Shown in pieces: positions 16,191 to 25,577 of a DNA stretch of 64,000 bases; position 1 is the first letter of the stretch, and each line of letters opens with the position of its first letter. This DNA is from Streptomyces sp. 11x1 (GTDB lineage: Bacteria; Actinomycetota; Actinomycetes; Streptomycetales; Streptomycetaceae). Where the stretch lies: assembly GCF_032598905.1 (NCBI RefSeq), contig NZ_CP122458.1, positions 806,001 to 870,000 on the forward strand, written 5' to 3'. Made by a program: the position numbers and the translations under genes. The notes below the pieces were generated by a model. The model saw nothing but the letters and a program-made list of their open reading frames with translations. It searched no databases and was not told where the DNA came from.

Positions 16191-17863
16191 GGTGTCGCTC
16201 CTTCCGCCACCGCGTCGGCGAGGTGGCTGACGGTCATGCGGGCGGTGAACATGGCCCCGTCGGGGGTGTTGGTCACCGAGACCTCACCGCCGTGTCGTTC
16301 GCAGACCAGGCGGGTGAGGGCCAGGCCGATACCGCGTTCGCCTTCCCGCGCGGCCTTGGTGGTGAAACCGTGGGAGAAGACCTCACGGGCGAGTTCGGGG
16401 GCCACCCCGGGGCCCGAGTCGCGGACGACGATCTCCACGCTGGAGGCGTCCTGGCGCAGTTCCACCTCGACCCAGGCCTCGCGCGCGTGGGCGCCGGCCC
16501 AGCGGTCGGGGTCGTCGGGCGCGGTAGGAGTGGCGGCCGCGTCCACGGCGTTGTCGACGAGGTTGCCGACGACGGTCGCCACGTCGGCGGCGTCCTCGGG
16601 GGCCAGCCGGTCGAGGTTGGTGGCGTCCGAGATCCGCAGGGTGACCCGGCGTTCGGCGGCCAGCGAGGTCTTCGCCGTGAGCAGGGCGGCGACGGCGGTG
16701 TCGCGGACGCGGCGGCTGAGGGTGACGTCGAGGGAGTGGCGGTGCCGGCTCAGCGCCCGGATGTAGTGCACGACCTCGTCCTGCTCGCCGATCTGGATGA
16801 GCCCGGAGATGGTGTGCAGTTGGTTGGCGAACTCGTGGGCCTGGGCGCGCAGCAGCTCGGAGGAGCTGCGGAAGGAGCCGATCTCGCGTTCGAGGCGGGC
16901 CAGCTCGGTGCGGTCCCGGAGCGTGGTGACGGAGCCGAGGTGGCGGCCGTCCTTGGTGACGGTCATCCGGTTCATCACCAGGACCCGGCCCCGGCGGATC
17001 ACGACCTCGTCGCGCTGGTGGGGTGCCTCCGCCTGGGCCCCGGCCAGGACGTCCCGCAGCCGTCCCTCCACCCCGAGGTCGGCGAGGCTCTTGCCGACGC
17101 AGTCCTCCGGCAGGTCCAGCAGGCGCCGGCCCATCTCGTTGACGAGGGTGAGCCGGTGGTGGGGGTCGAGGGCGATCACGCCCTCGGCGATGCCGTAGAG
17201 CATGGCCTCGCGGTGTTCGGCGAGGCCGGCGATCTCCTGCGGCTCCAGGCCGAGGGTCTGCCGTTTGACGCGGCGGGCGAGCAGCCAGGAGCCGACGAGG
17301 CCGAGGCCGCTGGCGATGCCGAGGTAGGCGAGGAGGTAGGAGGAGGCGCCGCTGAGACGCTGCCACACGGTCGGGGAAGCCTCGCCGATCATGACCGTGC
17401 CCAGCAGCAGGCCGAGGTTGTCGTTGGTCGTCGCGCCGAGCACGGGGACCTGGGCCACGAGCTCGCGGCTGCCGTCCAGGGTCAGTGAGCCGGACCAGCC
17501 GCGGCCCGCGAGGGCGCCCTCGCCCACCGGCAGCGGGTCGCCGATCGCGGTGGGGTCGGTGGAGCTGACGATCCGGCCGTCGGCGTCGGCGACGGTGACC
17601 GAGGTGACCCCGGACTGGGTCTGGGTGGAGTTCACCAGGGGCGCCAGCGCCTCGTGCGCGACGGGCCGTGCGAGGCGGTCGCGGACCAGCGGGTTGGCGG
17701 CGAGCTGCTCGGCGAGCGCGGTGACCCGGCGGCCCTCGACCCGGTTGAAGGTCGCCGCCGACTGCGTGAGCGAGACCGCCGCGACCGCCAGCAGCACCAC
17801 CACGACGATGGCGAGCTGGAGGACCAGCATCTCGCCTGCGAGGGTATGGCGACGGAACACCAC
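16187..17863 (-). CDS. CitA/DcuS-type sensor histidine kinase
   Basis: Predicted 558 aa from GTG 17863. TM1 (about residues 12-34) and TM2 (about 173-197) flank a ~140-residue extracytoplasmic PAS-like sensor domain. A cytoplasmic PAS follows (AMLYGIAEGVIALDPHHRL), then the CitA/DcuS-type H-box RAQAHEFANQLHTI (His near 345), N-box NLVDNAVDAA and G-boxes DSGPGV and GIGLALTRLV. Such kinases sense citrate or C4-dicarboxylates outside the cell. It forms an operon with the response regulator and is divergent from the TctCBA transporter. The intergenic region contains the tandem repeat at 17902-18046. Confidence 0.92.
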   Translation of the reverse strand: MVFRRHTLAGEMLVLQLAIVVVVLLAVAAVSLTQSAATFNRVEGRRVTALAEQLAANPLVRDRLARPVAHEALAPLVNSTQTQSGVTSVTVADADGRIVSSTDPTAIGDPLPVGEGALAGRGWSGSLTLDGSRELVAQVPVLGATTNDNLGLLLGTVMIGEASPTVWQRLSGASSYLLAYLGIASGLGLVGSWLLARRVKRQTLGLEPQEIAGLAEHREAMLYGIAEGVIALDPHHRLTLVNEMGRRLLDLPEDCVGKSLADLGVEGRLRDVLAGAQAEAPHQRDEVVIRRGRVLVMNRMTVTKDGRHLGSVTTLRDRTELARLEREIGSFRSSSELLRAQAHEFANQLHTISGLIQIGEQDEVVHYIRALSRHRHSLDVTLSRRVRDTAVAALLTAKTSLAAERRVTLRISDATNLDRLAPEDAADVATVVGNLVDNAVDAAATPTAPDDPDRWAGAHAREAWVEVELRQDASSVEIVVRDSGPGVAPELAREVFSHGFTTKAAREGERGIGLALTRLVCERHGGEVSVTNTPDGAMFTARMTVSHLADAVAEGATP

Positions 17864-17901
17864 GACGGACTCTTCTCTCTGCCGACGCCGTCCCGGGCGC
17901 C

Positions 17902-18046
17902 GCTCCTGATCTGTACCGGACGCCGCGCGGGGCGTCTGACTCCTGTTCGTGCCGGACGCCGAGTCGGGCGTCCAGCTCCTGTCTGTACCGGAAGCCGAGT
18001 CGGGCGTCCCGCTCCTGTCTGCGTCGACGCCACGTCCGGCGTTTCA
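17902..18046. repeat. Tandem ~36-bp repeat array in divergent promoter region
   Basis: Four degenerate head-to-tail units of about 35-38 bases start near 17902, 17940, 17975 and 18011. Each has the order CTCCTGTCTGTACCGG, GACGCC, GAGTC, GGGCGTC. GACGCC and GGCGTC form a short palindrome inside each unit. A weaker fifth copy may occupy 18047-18079. The 441-base gap between kinase and TctC genes contains nothing else recognisable as a gene. Confidence 0.7.
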
Positions 18047-18304
18047 CTCTTCCCGGTCCGGCACCACGCCGGGCGGTCCGCGGCTCGGGTGCCGCCCTGT
18101 GCGGTGGGTCGCACAATCATGGCGCCCGGGTGCGATCCGGGAAAGGGAGGTGCGGGGGACGTGCCCATAAGGTGACAGGGGCCGTGACCACTACGACCAC
18201 AACCTTCGTTGCTTCCGCAAGGGCGTCAGGGCCCTCCCACGCGGGCACGATGTGGCCCAGGTCACCTCCCCCCTCATCGACCCGACCGACAGGTGGTGGC
18301 ATTC

Positions 18305-19294
18305 GTGCAACTGCGCACCCCGCTCGCCCTGCTCGGGGCGGCCGTGCTCGTGCTCGTGGGACCGCCGCTGCTGTCCACCGGCGACGACACCGGCACCGGC
18401 TCCGGCACCCAGATCCCCGGCCTGCGCTTCATGGTGCCGAACACACCGGGCGGCGGCTACGACATCACGGCACGGACGGCCGCGAAGAACGCGGAGGACG
18501 CCGGGCTCACCCACAACATCGAGGTGTTCAACCTGCCGGGTGCCGGTGGCACGGTCGGCCTGAGCCGGCTGGTGAGCGAGCACGGCAACGGCCGGCTCGC
18601 GATGTCGATGGGGCTCGGTGTCGTCGGCGCCGTCCGCTCCAACGACGCGCCGAAGACCCTCGCCGACACCACCCCGATCGCCCGCCTCACCGAGGAACAG
18701 GACGTCGTGGTGGTGGCCAAGGACTCCCCGTACAAGACGATCGACGACCTCGTCGGGGCCTGGAAGGACGACCCGGGCAAACTGCCGGTGGGCGGCGGTT
18801 CGGCACCGGGCGGCCCCGACCACCTGGCGCCGATGCTGATGGCACAGGCCGCCGGGATCGCGCCGAAGGACGTCAACTACATCCCCTTCGACGGCGGCGG
18901 TGAGCTGCTCGCCTCGATCCTGGGCGACAAGGTCGCCTTCGGCGTGTCCGGAGTCGGTGAGTACCTGGACCAGATCAAGGCGGGCGAGCTGCGGCTGCTC
19001 GCGGTGACCGGCCCCGAACGCGTGCGCGGGCTGGACGCGCCGACCCTCCAGGAGGCCGGCTACGACGTGAACTTCACCAACTGGCGCGGCATCGTCGCCC
19101 CGCCCGGCCTCACCGACGCCGAGCGCGACAAGCTCACCCGGCTGATCGAGGAGTTGCACGATTCGCCGGAGTGGCGGCAGTCCCTGAAACAGAACGGCTG
19201 GGACGACGCGTTCCTCACCGGCGACGCGTTCGGCGACTTCCTGGACGCCCAGGACAGGCGCGTGGTGTCGGTGCTGAAGGAGCTGGGACTGTGA
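18305..19294 (+). CDS. Tripartite tricarboxylate transporter substrate-binding protein (TctC family)
   Basis: Predicted 329 aa from GTG 18305, chosen because AGGTGG is 8 bases upstream; GTG 18293 and 18296 are in-frame alternatives. An N-terminal hydrophobic segment (TPLALLGAAVLVLVGPPLL) is an export signal or anchor; no lipobox Cys follows. The family fold is clear: FMVPNTPGGGYDITART, NLPGAGGTVGLSRL, MSMGLGVVGAV, and KLPVGGGSAPGGPDHLAP, with GVSGVGEYLDQI near residue 215. It binds a carboxylate outside the membrane and delivers it to TctA/TctB. The stop overlaps the TctB start (GTGA). Confidence 0.92.
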   Translation: MQLRTPLALLGAAVLVLVGPPLLSTGDDTGTGSGTQIPGLRFMVPNTPGGGYDITARTAAKNAEDAGLTHNIEVFNLPGAGGTVGLSRLVSEHGNGRLAMSMGLGVVGAVRSNDAPKTLADTTPIARLTEEQDVVVVAKDSPYKTIDDLVGAWKDDPGKLPVGGGSAPGGPDHLAPMLMAQAAGIAPKDVNYIPFDGGGELLASILGDKVAFGVSGVGEYLDQIKAGELRLLAVTGPERVRGLDAPTLQEAGYDVNFTNWRGIVAPPGLTDAERDKLTRLIEELHDSPEWRQSLKQNGWDDAFLTGDAFGDFLDAQDRRVVSVLKELGL

Positions 19295-19836
19295 CGACGC
19301 GGACGGACTCCACCGGCACTCCCCCGACACCCGCCGACGAGCGACGCTCCTGGCTGCGCGACCACTCCGAGCTCGGCGTCTGCGTCCTGCTGCTGGCGCT
19401 CGGCGTCCTCGTCCTGACCGACGCGCTCACCATGGACGTCGACATCGCCCAGCGCGGTCCCGTCGGGCCGCGGACCGTGCCGATCGTGGTCGGCGCCGGT
19501 CTGCTGCTGATCGCCGCGCTGCTCGCGGTGGACGTGCTGCGCGGCGGCCGGGGCCAGGCCGAGGCCGGCGAGGACATCGATCTGTCCGAGCCGGCCGACT
19601 GGCGCACGGTGCTGCTGCTGGCCGGGGTGTTCCTCGGCACGGCGGTCCTGATCGAGCCGCTGGGCTTCCCCATATCCGGCGCCCTGCTGTTCTGGGGCGC
19701 GGCGTACGCCCTCGGCAGTCGCCGCCTGGACCGTGACCCGCTCATCGCGGCCGTCATCTCCCTGGTCACGTACGCCGTGTTCGACAAGCTGCTCGGAGTG
19801 CCGCTGCCCGGTGGCCCGCTGATGGGAGTGCTGTGA
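19291..19836 (+). CDS. Tripartite tricarboxylate transporter small subunit (TctB family)
   Basis: Predicted 181 aa with about four TM helices: [59 protein letters not shown] and [17 protein letters not shown]. The motif [13 protein letters not shown] and the C-terminal [14 protein letters not shown] are typical of TctB (DUF1468). It is the small membrane subunit of a sodium- or proton-driven tripartite carboxylate transporter. GTG 19291 overlaps the TctC stop, and TctA begins 1 base after its stop. Confidence 0.92.
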   Translation: MTTRTDSTGTPPTPADERRSWLRDHSELGVCVLLLALGVLVLTDALTMDVDIAQRGPVGPRTVPIVVGAGLLLIAALLAVDVLRGGRGQAEAGEDIDLSEPADWRTVLLLAGVFLGTAVLIEPLGFPISGALLFWGAAYALGSRRLDRDPLIAAVISLVTYAVFDKLLGVPLPGGPLMGVL

Positions 19837-19837
19837 C

Positions 19838-21337
19838 ATGGACGCCTTCAGCTCCCTCCTCGACGGCTTCGGTACGGCCCTGACACCGGTCAACCTGCTG
19901 TGGGCCGCGATCGGCGTCCTGCTGGGCACCGCGATCGGGGTGCTGCCGGGGATCGGGCCCGCCATGGCGGTGGCGCTGCTGCTGCCGGTGACGTACGGGC
20001 TGAACCCGGTCGGCGCGTTCATCATGTTCGCGGGCATCTACTACGGGGCGATGTTCGGCGGTTCCACCACGTCGATCCTCCTCAACACGCCCGGGGAGAG
20101 CGCGGCCGTGGTCGCCGCCATGGAAGGCAACCCCATGGCCAAGTCCGGGCGCGGCGCGCAGGCGCTGGCGGCGGCCGCCATCGGGCACTTCGCGGGCGGC
20201 ATGGTCGGCACGGTCCTGCTGGTGGCCCTGGCGCCGAAGGTCGCCGAGCTGGCCGTGGACATCGGCGCCCCGGACTACTTCGCGATCATGGTGCTGGCGT
20301 TCATCGCGGTGACGTCCGTGCTGGGCTCGTCCCGCATCCGGGGCCTCGCCTCCCTGCTGATCGGCCTCACGATCGGTCTGGTGGGCCTGGACCAGATGAC
20401 CGGCCAGCAACGTCTGACCTTCGGCTCGCTCCAGCTCGCCGACGGTGTGGACGTGGTGATCGTCGCGGTGGGTCTGTTCGCCATCGGGGAGGCCCTGTGG
20501 GTGGCGGCGCATCTGCGGCGCAGTCCGCCGCAGCCCATCCCGGTGGGCCGGCCGTGGCTCGGCCGCTCCGATGTGCGGCGGACCTGGAAGTCCTGGGTGC
20601 GGGGCCCGTTCATCGGCTTCCCGTTCGGCGCGATCCCTGCGGGCGGCGCGGAGATCCCCCCCTTCCTGTCGTACGTCACCGAGAAACGGCTGTCGAAGCA
20701 CCAGGACGAGTGGGGCAAGGGCGCCATCGAGGGCGTCGCCGGCCCGGAGTCGGCGGCGTCGGCCTCGGCGGCGGGCACCCTCGTCTCCATGCTGACCCTC
20801 GGCCTGCCGACCACGGCGGTCGCGGCGGTCATGCTGGCGGCGTTCCAGCAGTACGGCATCCAGCCGGGCCCGCTGCTGTTCGAACGGGAGCCGGACCTGG
20901 TGTGGGGCCTGATCGCCTCGCTCTTCGTCGGCATGGTCCTGCTGCTGGCGCTCAACCTGCCGCTGGCCCCGCTGTGGGCGAAGCTGCTGCGCATCCCGCG
21001 GCCCTACCTCTACGCGGGGATCCTGTTCTTCGCGGCGGTCGGCGCGTACGCGGTCGGCGGTGAGGTGATCGACCTGGTGATCCTGCTGGTCATCGGTCTG
21101 ATCGGATTCGGCATGCGCCGTTACGGTCTGCCGGTGCTGCCCGCCGTCATCGGCGTGATCCTCGGCCCGGGCGCCGAGCAGCAGCTGCGCCGGGCCCTGC
21201 AGATCAGCGACGGCAGCGTCACCGGCCTGGTGAACACGCCGTTCTCGGTGACCGTGTACGTGATCATCGCGCTCCTGCTGGCCTGGCCGCTGCTGAAGCG
21301 GCTGGTCACGCGGAGGCGCGATGCCGAGGCCGGGTGA
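19838..21337 (+). CDS. Tripartite tricarboxylate transporter large permease (TctA family)
   Basis: Predicted 499 aa, the standard TctA length, with 10-12 hydrophobic segments. Signature motifs: [20 protein letters not shown] (residues 28-47), [40 protein letters not shown] and the repeated [18 protein letters not shown] with [14 protein letters not shown]. TctA forms the translocation path for citrate or a related carboxylate. It is the last gene of the TctCBA operon. Regulation probably comes from the divergent CitA/CitB-like pair. The convergent gene begins its stop 16 bases beyond. Confidence 0.94.
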   Translation: MDAFSSLLDGFGTALTPVNLLWAAIGVLLGTAIGVLPGIGPAMAVALLLPVTYGLNPVGAFIMFAGIYYGAMFGGSTTSILLNTPGESAAVVAAMEGNPMAKSGRGAQALAAAAIGHFAGGMVGTVLLVALAPKVAELAVDIGAPDYFAIMVLAFIAVTSVLGSSRIRGLASLLIGLTIGLVGLDQMTGQQRLTFGSLQLADGVDVVIVAVGLFAIGEALWVAAHLRRSPPQPIPVGRPWLGRSDVRRTWKSWVRGPFIGFPFGAIPAGGAEIPPFLSYVTEKRLSKHQDEWGKGAIEGVAGPESAASASAAGTLVSMLTLGLPTTAVAAVMLAAFQQYGIQPGPLLFEREPDLVWGLIASLFVGMVLLLALNLPLAPLWAKLLRIPRPYLYAGILFFAAVGAYAVGGEVIDLVILLVIGLIGFGMRRYGLPVLPAVIGVILGPGAEQQLRRALQISDGSVTGLVNTPFSVTVYVIIALLLAWPLLKRLVTRRRDAEAG

Positions 21338-21352
21338 CCGGCGGCCGGGCGC

Positions 21353-21877
21353 TCAGCTCGCGCCCCGCTCCGCCTCCTCGTGCAGGAAGGCGCTGATCTG
21401 GCCCGCGAGGTCCGCCCGGCCCGGGCCGCCCGCCGGGTCGAGGAGGTCCTCGTCGACGCCGATGCCACCGGACCACAGGTACCGCTCGGTCCACTCCTCG
21501 TCCGCGCGCAGCTGGACCTGGATGTCGAACTGGGAGAGGTGGGCCTCCGGGGCGGCCGCGTACAGGACGGAGGTGGCGCGGCGCAGCGGGTACAGGTCGA
21601 AGCCCTCGATGAACCGGGAGTTGCGCCAGTCGAGGAAGGCGCTCTCGCCGTCGGGGCCGGTCCGGATGTCGAGCTGGCCGTCCTCCAGGTGCAGGCCGAC
21701 GTGGTCACCGCCCCGGTTCTCCACGGTCACGCGGAACCGGAAGTACGTGAGGCCCTCGGCGGCGTCGTCGCGCCCCCGCGGGGGCTCCGCGCACTCCACT
21801 CCGTGGACGCGCACACGCAGGCCGGCCAGATCGCCGTCGTACTCCTGCCAGTCCCCGATCACGTTGGGCTCGCGCAC
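21353..21877 (-). CDS. Conserved protein of unknown function
   Basis: Predicted 174 aa. GTG 21877 is preferred because GGAGAGGTGG lies just upstream; the frame is open 20 codons further. The sequence looks like an immunoglobulin-like or beta-sandwich domain: LAGLRVRVHGVECA, LTYFRFRVTVENRGG, VGLHLEDGQLDIRTG, AHLSQFDIQVQLR. The pattern (VENRGGD and paired strands) recalls DUF4352-like extracellular beta-sandwiches, but no signal peptide or lipobox is visible, so that is only a resemblance. It sits convergent to tctA and divergent from the acyl-CoA ligase gene. Confidence 0.7.
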   Translation of the reverse strand: MREPNVIGDWQEYDGDLAGLRVRVHGVECAEPPRGRDDAAEGLTYFRFRVTVENRGGDHVGLHLEDGQLDIRTGPDGESAFLDWRNSRFIEGFDLYPLRRATSVLYAAAPEAHLSQFDIQVQLRADEEWTERYLWSGGIGVDEDLLDPAGGPGRADLAGQISAFLHEEAERGAS

Positions 21878-22191
21878 CGTCCACCTCTCCACATCGGCGG
21901 GACACCTCCCGCGTTCGCGCGCACCACAGTGCCACACCCGTCGGACGTCCGGATCCGGGGCATCATCGCCGGTCAGAGGTGATCAAGGCGTGGGCAGCGA
22001 CGATTCCCGGGAGGGCGCCACGAAGGAGGTCCGCCACGTGCCGCACATCACGTTCACGGCTCACTGTGCGGATACGCGGGGGCCGACTTGCCGATTCCCC
22101 GAGCGGGCTCCGGCACAGTGCGCTACGTTCGATCACCGCCGGTTGGCGCACCGTCGGCGAGGTCGCGTGCAGGGAAGGTTCTGAGCGTCGC

Positions 22192-24114
22192 ATGGGCAAC
22201 TTCGGCATCGCTCCGTCGACGGGCCCGGTCATGACCGGAGGGCTGGCCGATTCGCTGTTCGAGACGGCGCACCGCGATCCCGCGCTGCCTCAGCTCGCGC
22301 GCCGTGACAGCGCCTCACCCGACACCTGGACACGGGTGAGTGCGGCCGAGGCACGGGACGAAGTGGCCGATCTGGCCAAGGGGTTGATCGCGTCCGGGAT
22401 CCGGCCGGGCAACCGGGTGGCCGTGATGGCGCGGACCCGGTACGAGTGGACGGTGCTCGCCGTCGCGCTGTGGGCCGTGGGCGCCGAGATCGTGCCGGTC
22501 TGTCCGACGTCGTCGCGCGACCAGATCGAGTGGATCCTGCGGGACGCGGCCTGTGTGGGCGTGGTCGTCGAGGACGAGTTGGGCGTGATGACCGTCGGTT
22601 CGGTGTGCGCCAAGCTGCCGCTGCTGCGGTACGTCTGGCAGCTGGACGCCGAGTCCCTGCCGCAGTTGGTCGAGGCGGGCCGGGACGTACCGGACGCGAC
22701 GGTGGACTCGCTGCGCCGTATCGTCATGCCGGACTCCACCGCCGTCATCGCGTACACCTCCGGCACGACCGGCCGGCCCCGGGGCTGCGCGCTCTCCCAC
22801 CGCAGTCTCGCCAGTCCCTGCGACGCGCTGCTCGCCGGCTGGCGGCACACGGCGGCGGCGCCCGGTGAACAGCCCGCGATCCTGGCCTTCCTGCCGTTCT
22901 CGCACGTCTACGGCCTGATGATCCAGGGGATGTGTCTGCGCGGCGGGCTGCTCCTCGGGCACGAGCCGGAGTTCGACGAGGAGGCGCTGTCCGCCGCGCT
23001 GCGCTCGTTCCGGCCGACGTTCCTCTACGGTGTCCCGTACCTCTTCGAGCGGATCCACAAGAACTTCCTGCGCAAGGCCCAACAGGCGGGCCGGGGGCCG
23101 CTGTTCGAACGCGCGGTGCGTACGGCGCAGGACTACGCCTTCGCCGTCGAGCGGCAGCGGCTGGGCACCGGTCCCGGGCCCGCGATGGATCTCAAGCTGC
23201 AACACGCCTTCTACGAGAAGACCGTGTACCGCAAACTGCGCGCGACGCTGGGCGGCCGGGTGCGCGGCGGCTGTTCGGGCGGCTCCCCCCTCAACCGCGA
23301 CCTGACGCTGTTCTACGCGGGTATCGGCATCCTCGTGCACGACGGGTACGGCCTGACCGAGACCGCCGGGGGCATCACCGCCCAGCCGGTGGGCCGGGAG
23401 AAGTTCGGCACCGTGGGCCGTCCGCTGCCGGGCACGGAGATCCGGGTCGCGCGAGACGGGGAGATCCTGGTCAACGGGCCCTCGGTGTTCCAGGGGTACG
23501 TCAACGACGAGGCGGGCACCCGGGCCGCGCTCCAGGACGGCTGGCTGGCCACGGGGGACATCGGGCGGCTGGACTCCGAGGGCTATCTGTCGATCACCGG
23601 TCGCAAGAAGGAGATCATCATCACCAGCGGGGGCAAGGGGGTGGCCCCCGCGCCGCTGGAGGAGCAGCTGCGGACGCATCCGCTGATCCACCAGGCGGTC
23701 GTCGTCGGGGACAACCGGCCCTGCGTGGGTGCCCTGCTGACGCTGGACCCGGAGTTCCTCGCGCACTGGCGGGGATCGTTGTCCGCGCCGGGCGAGTTGC
23801 TGGGCCGGGAGGCGCGGGAGGAGAACGCGCTGCGGCAGGAGGTGCTGCGGGCGATCGCCGCGGCCAACAGCACGGTGTCGCGCTCGGAGTCGATCCGTGT
23901 CTACCGCATCCTGCCCGAGCCGTTCGACCTCGCCAACGGGATGCTGACGCCGTCGATGAAGCTGCGCCGGGACACCATCGTGCAGCGGTACGAGGCCGAG
24001 ATCGAGGCGATGTACGCGACCTCGGCGCGCACCGCCCGCCGTACCCTCTCGGACGAGTTCGCGGGCTGGGACGACTCGGACCCCGACGACGTGTTCCGCC
24101 GCGCCCGGCACTGA
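22192..24114 (+). CDS. AMP-forming long-chain acyl-CoA synthetase (FadD15-like)
   Basis: Predicted 640 aa ANL-superfamily ligase. ATP-binding P-loop AYTSGTTGRPRGCALSH lies near residues 184-200, the YGLTETAG motif near 385, and ATGDIGRLDSEGYLSITGRKK near 450-470 with the hinge region. The C-terminal lysine region (NGMLTPSMKLRRDTI) is typical of long-chain acyl-CoA synthetases. It activates a fatty acid to acyl-AMP and then acyl-CoA. No TM helices. ATG 22192 gives the family-typical N-terminus MGNFGIAP; GGAAGG precedes it by 13 bases. It is followed after 157 bases by the DUF4032 gene. Confidence 0.92.
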   Translation: MGNFGIAPSTGPVMTGGLADSLFETAHRDPALPQLARRDSASPDTWTRVSAAEARDEVADLAKGLIASGIRPGNRVAVMARTRYEWTVLAVALWAVGAEIVPVCPTSSRDQIEWILRDAACVGVVVEDELGVMTVGSVCAKLPLLRYVWQLDAESLPQLVEAGRDVPDATVDSLRRIVMPDSTAVIAYTSGTTGRPRGCALSHRSLASPCDALLAGWRHTAAAPGEQPAILAFLPFSHVYGLMIQGMCLRGGLLLGHEPEFDEEALSAALRSFRPTFLYGVPYLFERIHKNFLRKAQQAGRGPLFERAVRTAQDYAFAVERQRLGTGPGPAMDLKLQHAFYEKTVYRKLRATLGGRVRGGCSGGSPLNRDLTLFYAGIGILVHDGYGLTETAGGITAQPVGREKFGTVGRPLPGTEIRVARDGEILVNGPSVFQGYVNDEAGTRAALQDGWLATGDIGRLDSEGYLSITGRKKEIIITSGGKGVAPAPLEEQLRTHPLIHQAVVVGDNRPCVGALLTLDPEFLAHWRGSLSAPGELLGREAREENALRQEVLRAIAAANSTVSRSESIRVYRILPEPFDLANGMLTPSMKLRRDTIVQRYEAEIEAMYATSARTARRTLSDEFAGWDDSDPDDVFRRARH

Positions 24115-24271
24115 CCGCGGCCGGGCACCACCCGAACGTCCGACCACGGGTCGGGCCGCTGTTGACGAAACGGTGTCTCGGATGCGGAGATGCTCCAGGC
24201 GGCAGGCGGGAGACCGCCCCGCCCGGCCGCACTCCGCACCACCGTGACACGAAGGCAGAGGACCGAGACCC

Positions 24272-25519
24272 ATGGCACTGCAGATCAGCGCCACCAACCC
24301 CGAACACCCCGCGCTGTTGCTCGAACTGCCGTGGCACCTGCCGCTGGAGGAGTGGCCCGAACACCATCTCGTGCCGCTCCCCCGCGGTATCTCCCGCCAC
24401 GTGGTGCGCTACGCCCGCGCGGGCGACGAGGTCGTCGCCGTCAAGGAACTGGCCGAGCGACCCGCGCTGCGCGAGTACGAACTGCTGCGCGACCTCGACC
24501 GGATCGGCATCCCCGCGGTGGACGCGCTCGGCGTCGTCACCGGCCGTCTCGACGAGGCGGGCGACCCGTTGGAGCCGGTGCTGATCACCCGGCACCTGGG
24601 CGGTTCGATGCCGTACCGCTCGATGTTCGAGACGACCATGCGCCCGGCCACCATGCACCGGCTGATGGACGCCCTCGCCGTCCTGCTGGTGCGGCTGCAC
24701 CTGGCCGGGTTCGCGTGGGGCGACTGCTCACTGTCCAACACGCTGTTCCGGCGGGACGCGGGCGCGTACGCGGCGTACCTGGTGGACGCCGAGACGGGCG
24801 ATCTGCACGCGCGGCTGAGCACCGGGCAGCGGGAGTACGACCTCGATCTGGCCCGGGTCAACATCAGCGGCGAGCTGCTGGACCTGGAGGCGTCCGGGGC
24901 ACTGCACCCGTCGGTGGACCCGATCGACTTCGGCAACGAGATCTGTTCCCGCTACCACCGGCTCTGGAAGGAGCTGACCCGCAGGTCGGTGTACCCGGCC
25001 GGGAAGTACCACTACATCGAGCGCCGGATCCGCCGTCTCAACGACCTCGGTTTCGACGTCGCCGAGATGCAGATCGAGCACGCCGACAACGGCGACACGG
25101 TGACCTTCGTGCCCAAGGTCGTCGACGCGGGCCACCACCAGCGGCAGCTGCTGCGGCTGACCGGTCTGGACACGGAGGAGAACCAGGCCCGGCGGCTGCT
25201 CACCGACCTGGAGAGCTGGATGGCCACCCAGGACGACTACGCCCCGGACGACCCCCTCGGCGCCCGTCCCGAGGTGCTGGCCCACCGCTGGGTGCGGGAG
25301 GTGTTCCGGCCGACCGTGCGGGCCGTCCCGCTCGAACTGCGCGGCTCGATGGACCCCGCGGAGATCTACCACCAGCTCCTCGAACACCGCTGGTACCTGT
25401 CCGAGCGGGCCCAGCACGACATCGGTCTGGACACGGCGGTGAAGGACTACATCGACAACGTCCTGCCGAAGACCCTGGCGCTGCTGCCGCCGAAGGCCGA
25501 CGACGTCATCGCCGACTGA
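24272..25519 (+). CDS. DUF4032 protein with kinase-like fold
   Basis: Predicted 415 aa. The N-terminal ~230 residues look like a protein/lipopolysaccharide-kinase-like domain: VVAVKELAERPALREYELL (Lys and Glu pair), LLVRLHLAGFAWGDCSLSN (catalytic-loop-like, with Asp and Asn), and YLVDAETGDLH (DFG-like Asp). The C-terminal part (from about residue 230) is the DUF4032 domain, with YHYIERRIRRLNDLGFDVAE and LLEHRWYLSERAQHDIGL. Such proteins are common in actinobacteria and uncharacterised. The kinase comparison is my inference. It is followed by a hairpin (25523-25558) and a convergent universal stress protein gene. Confidence 0.88.
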   Translation: MALQISATNPEHPALLLELPWHLPLEEWPEHHLVPLPRGISRHVVRYARAGDEVVAVKELAERPALREYELLRDLDRIGIPAVDALGVVTGRLDEAGDPLEPVLITRHLGGSMPYRSMFETTMRPATMHRLMDALAVLLVRLHLAGFAWGDCSLSNTLFRRDAGAYAAYLVDAETGDLHARLSTGQREYDLDLARVNISGELLDLEASGALHPSVDPIDFGNEICSRYHRLWKELTRRSVYPAGKYHYIERRIRRLNDLGFDVAEMQIEHADNGDTVTFVPKVVDAGHHQRQLLRLTGLDTEENQARRLLTDLESWMATQDDYAPDDPLGARPEVLAHRWVREVFRPTVRAVPLELRGSMDPAEIYHQLLEHRWYLSERAQHDIGLDTAVKDYIDNVLPKTLALLPPKADDVIAD

Positions 25520-25522
25520 GCC

Positions 25523-25558
25523 GCCGGGCGCCCGGGGCCGGTGGCACCGGGCGCCGGC
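25523..25558. terminator. GC-rich hairpin between convergent genes
   Basis: GCCGGGCGCCCGG pairs with CCGGGCGCCGGC around a short loop, with one bulge, directly after the DUF4032 stop and before the convergent universal stress protein gene. It is likely a bidirectional terminator. Confidence 0.55.
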
Positions 25559-25577
25559 CGTGGGTCGCCGGGGCGGG

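Noticed and set aside
17902..18046. CRISPR array
   Set aside because: The ~36-bp units abut each other without spacers and vary in sequence; no cas genes are nearby.
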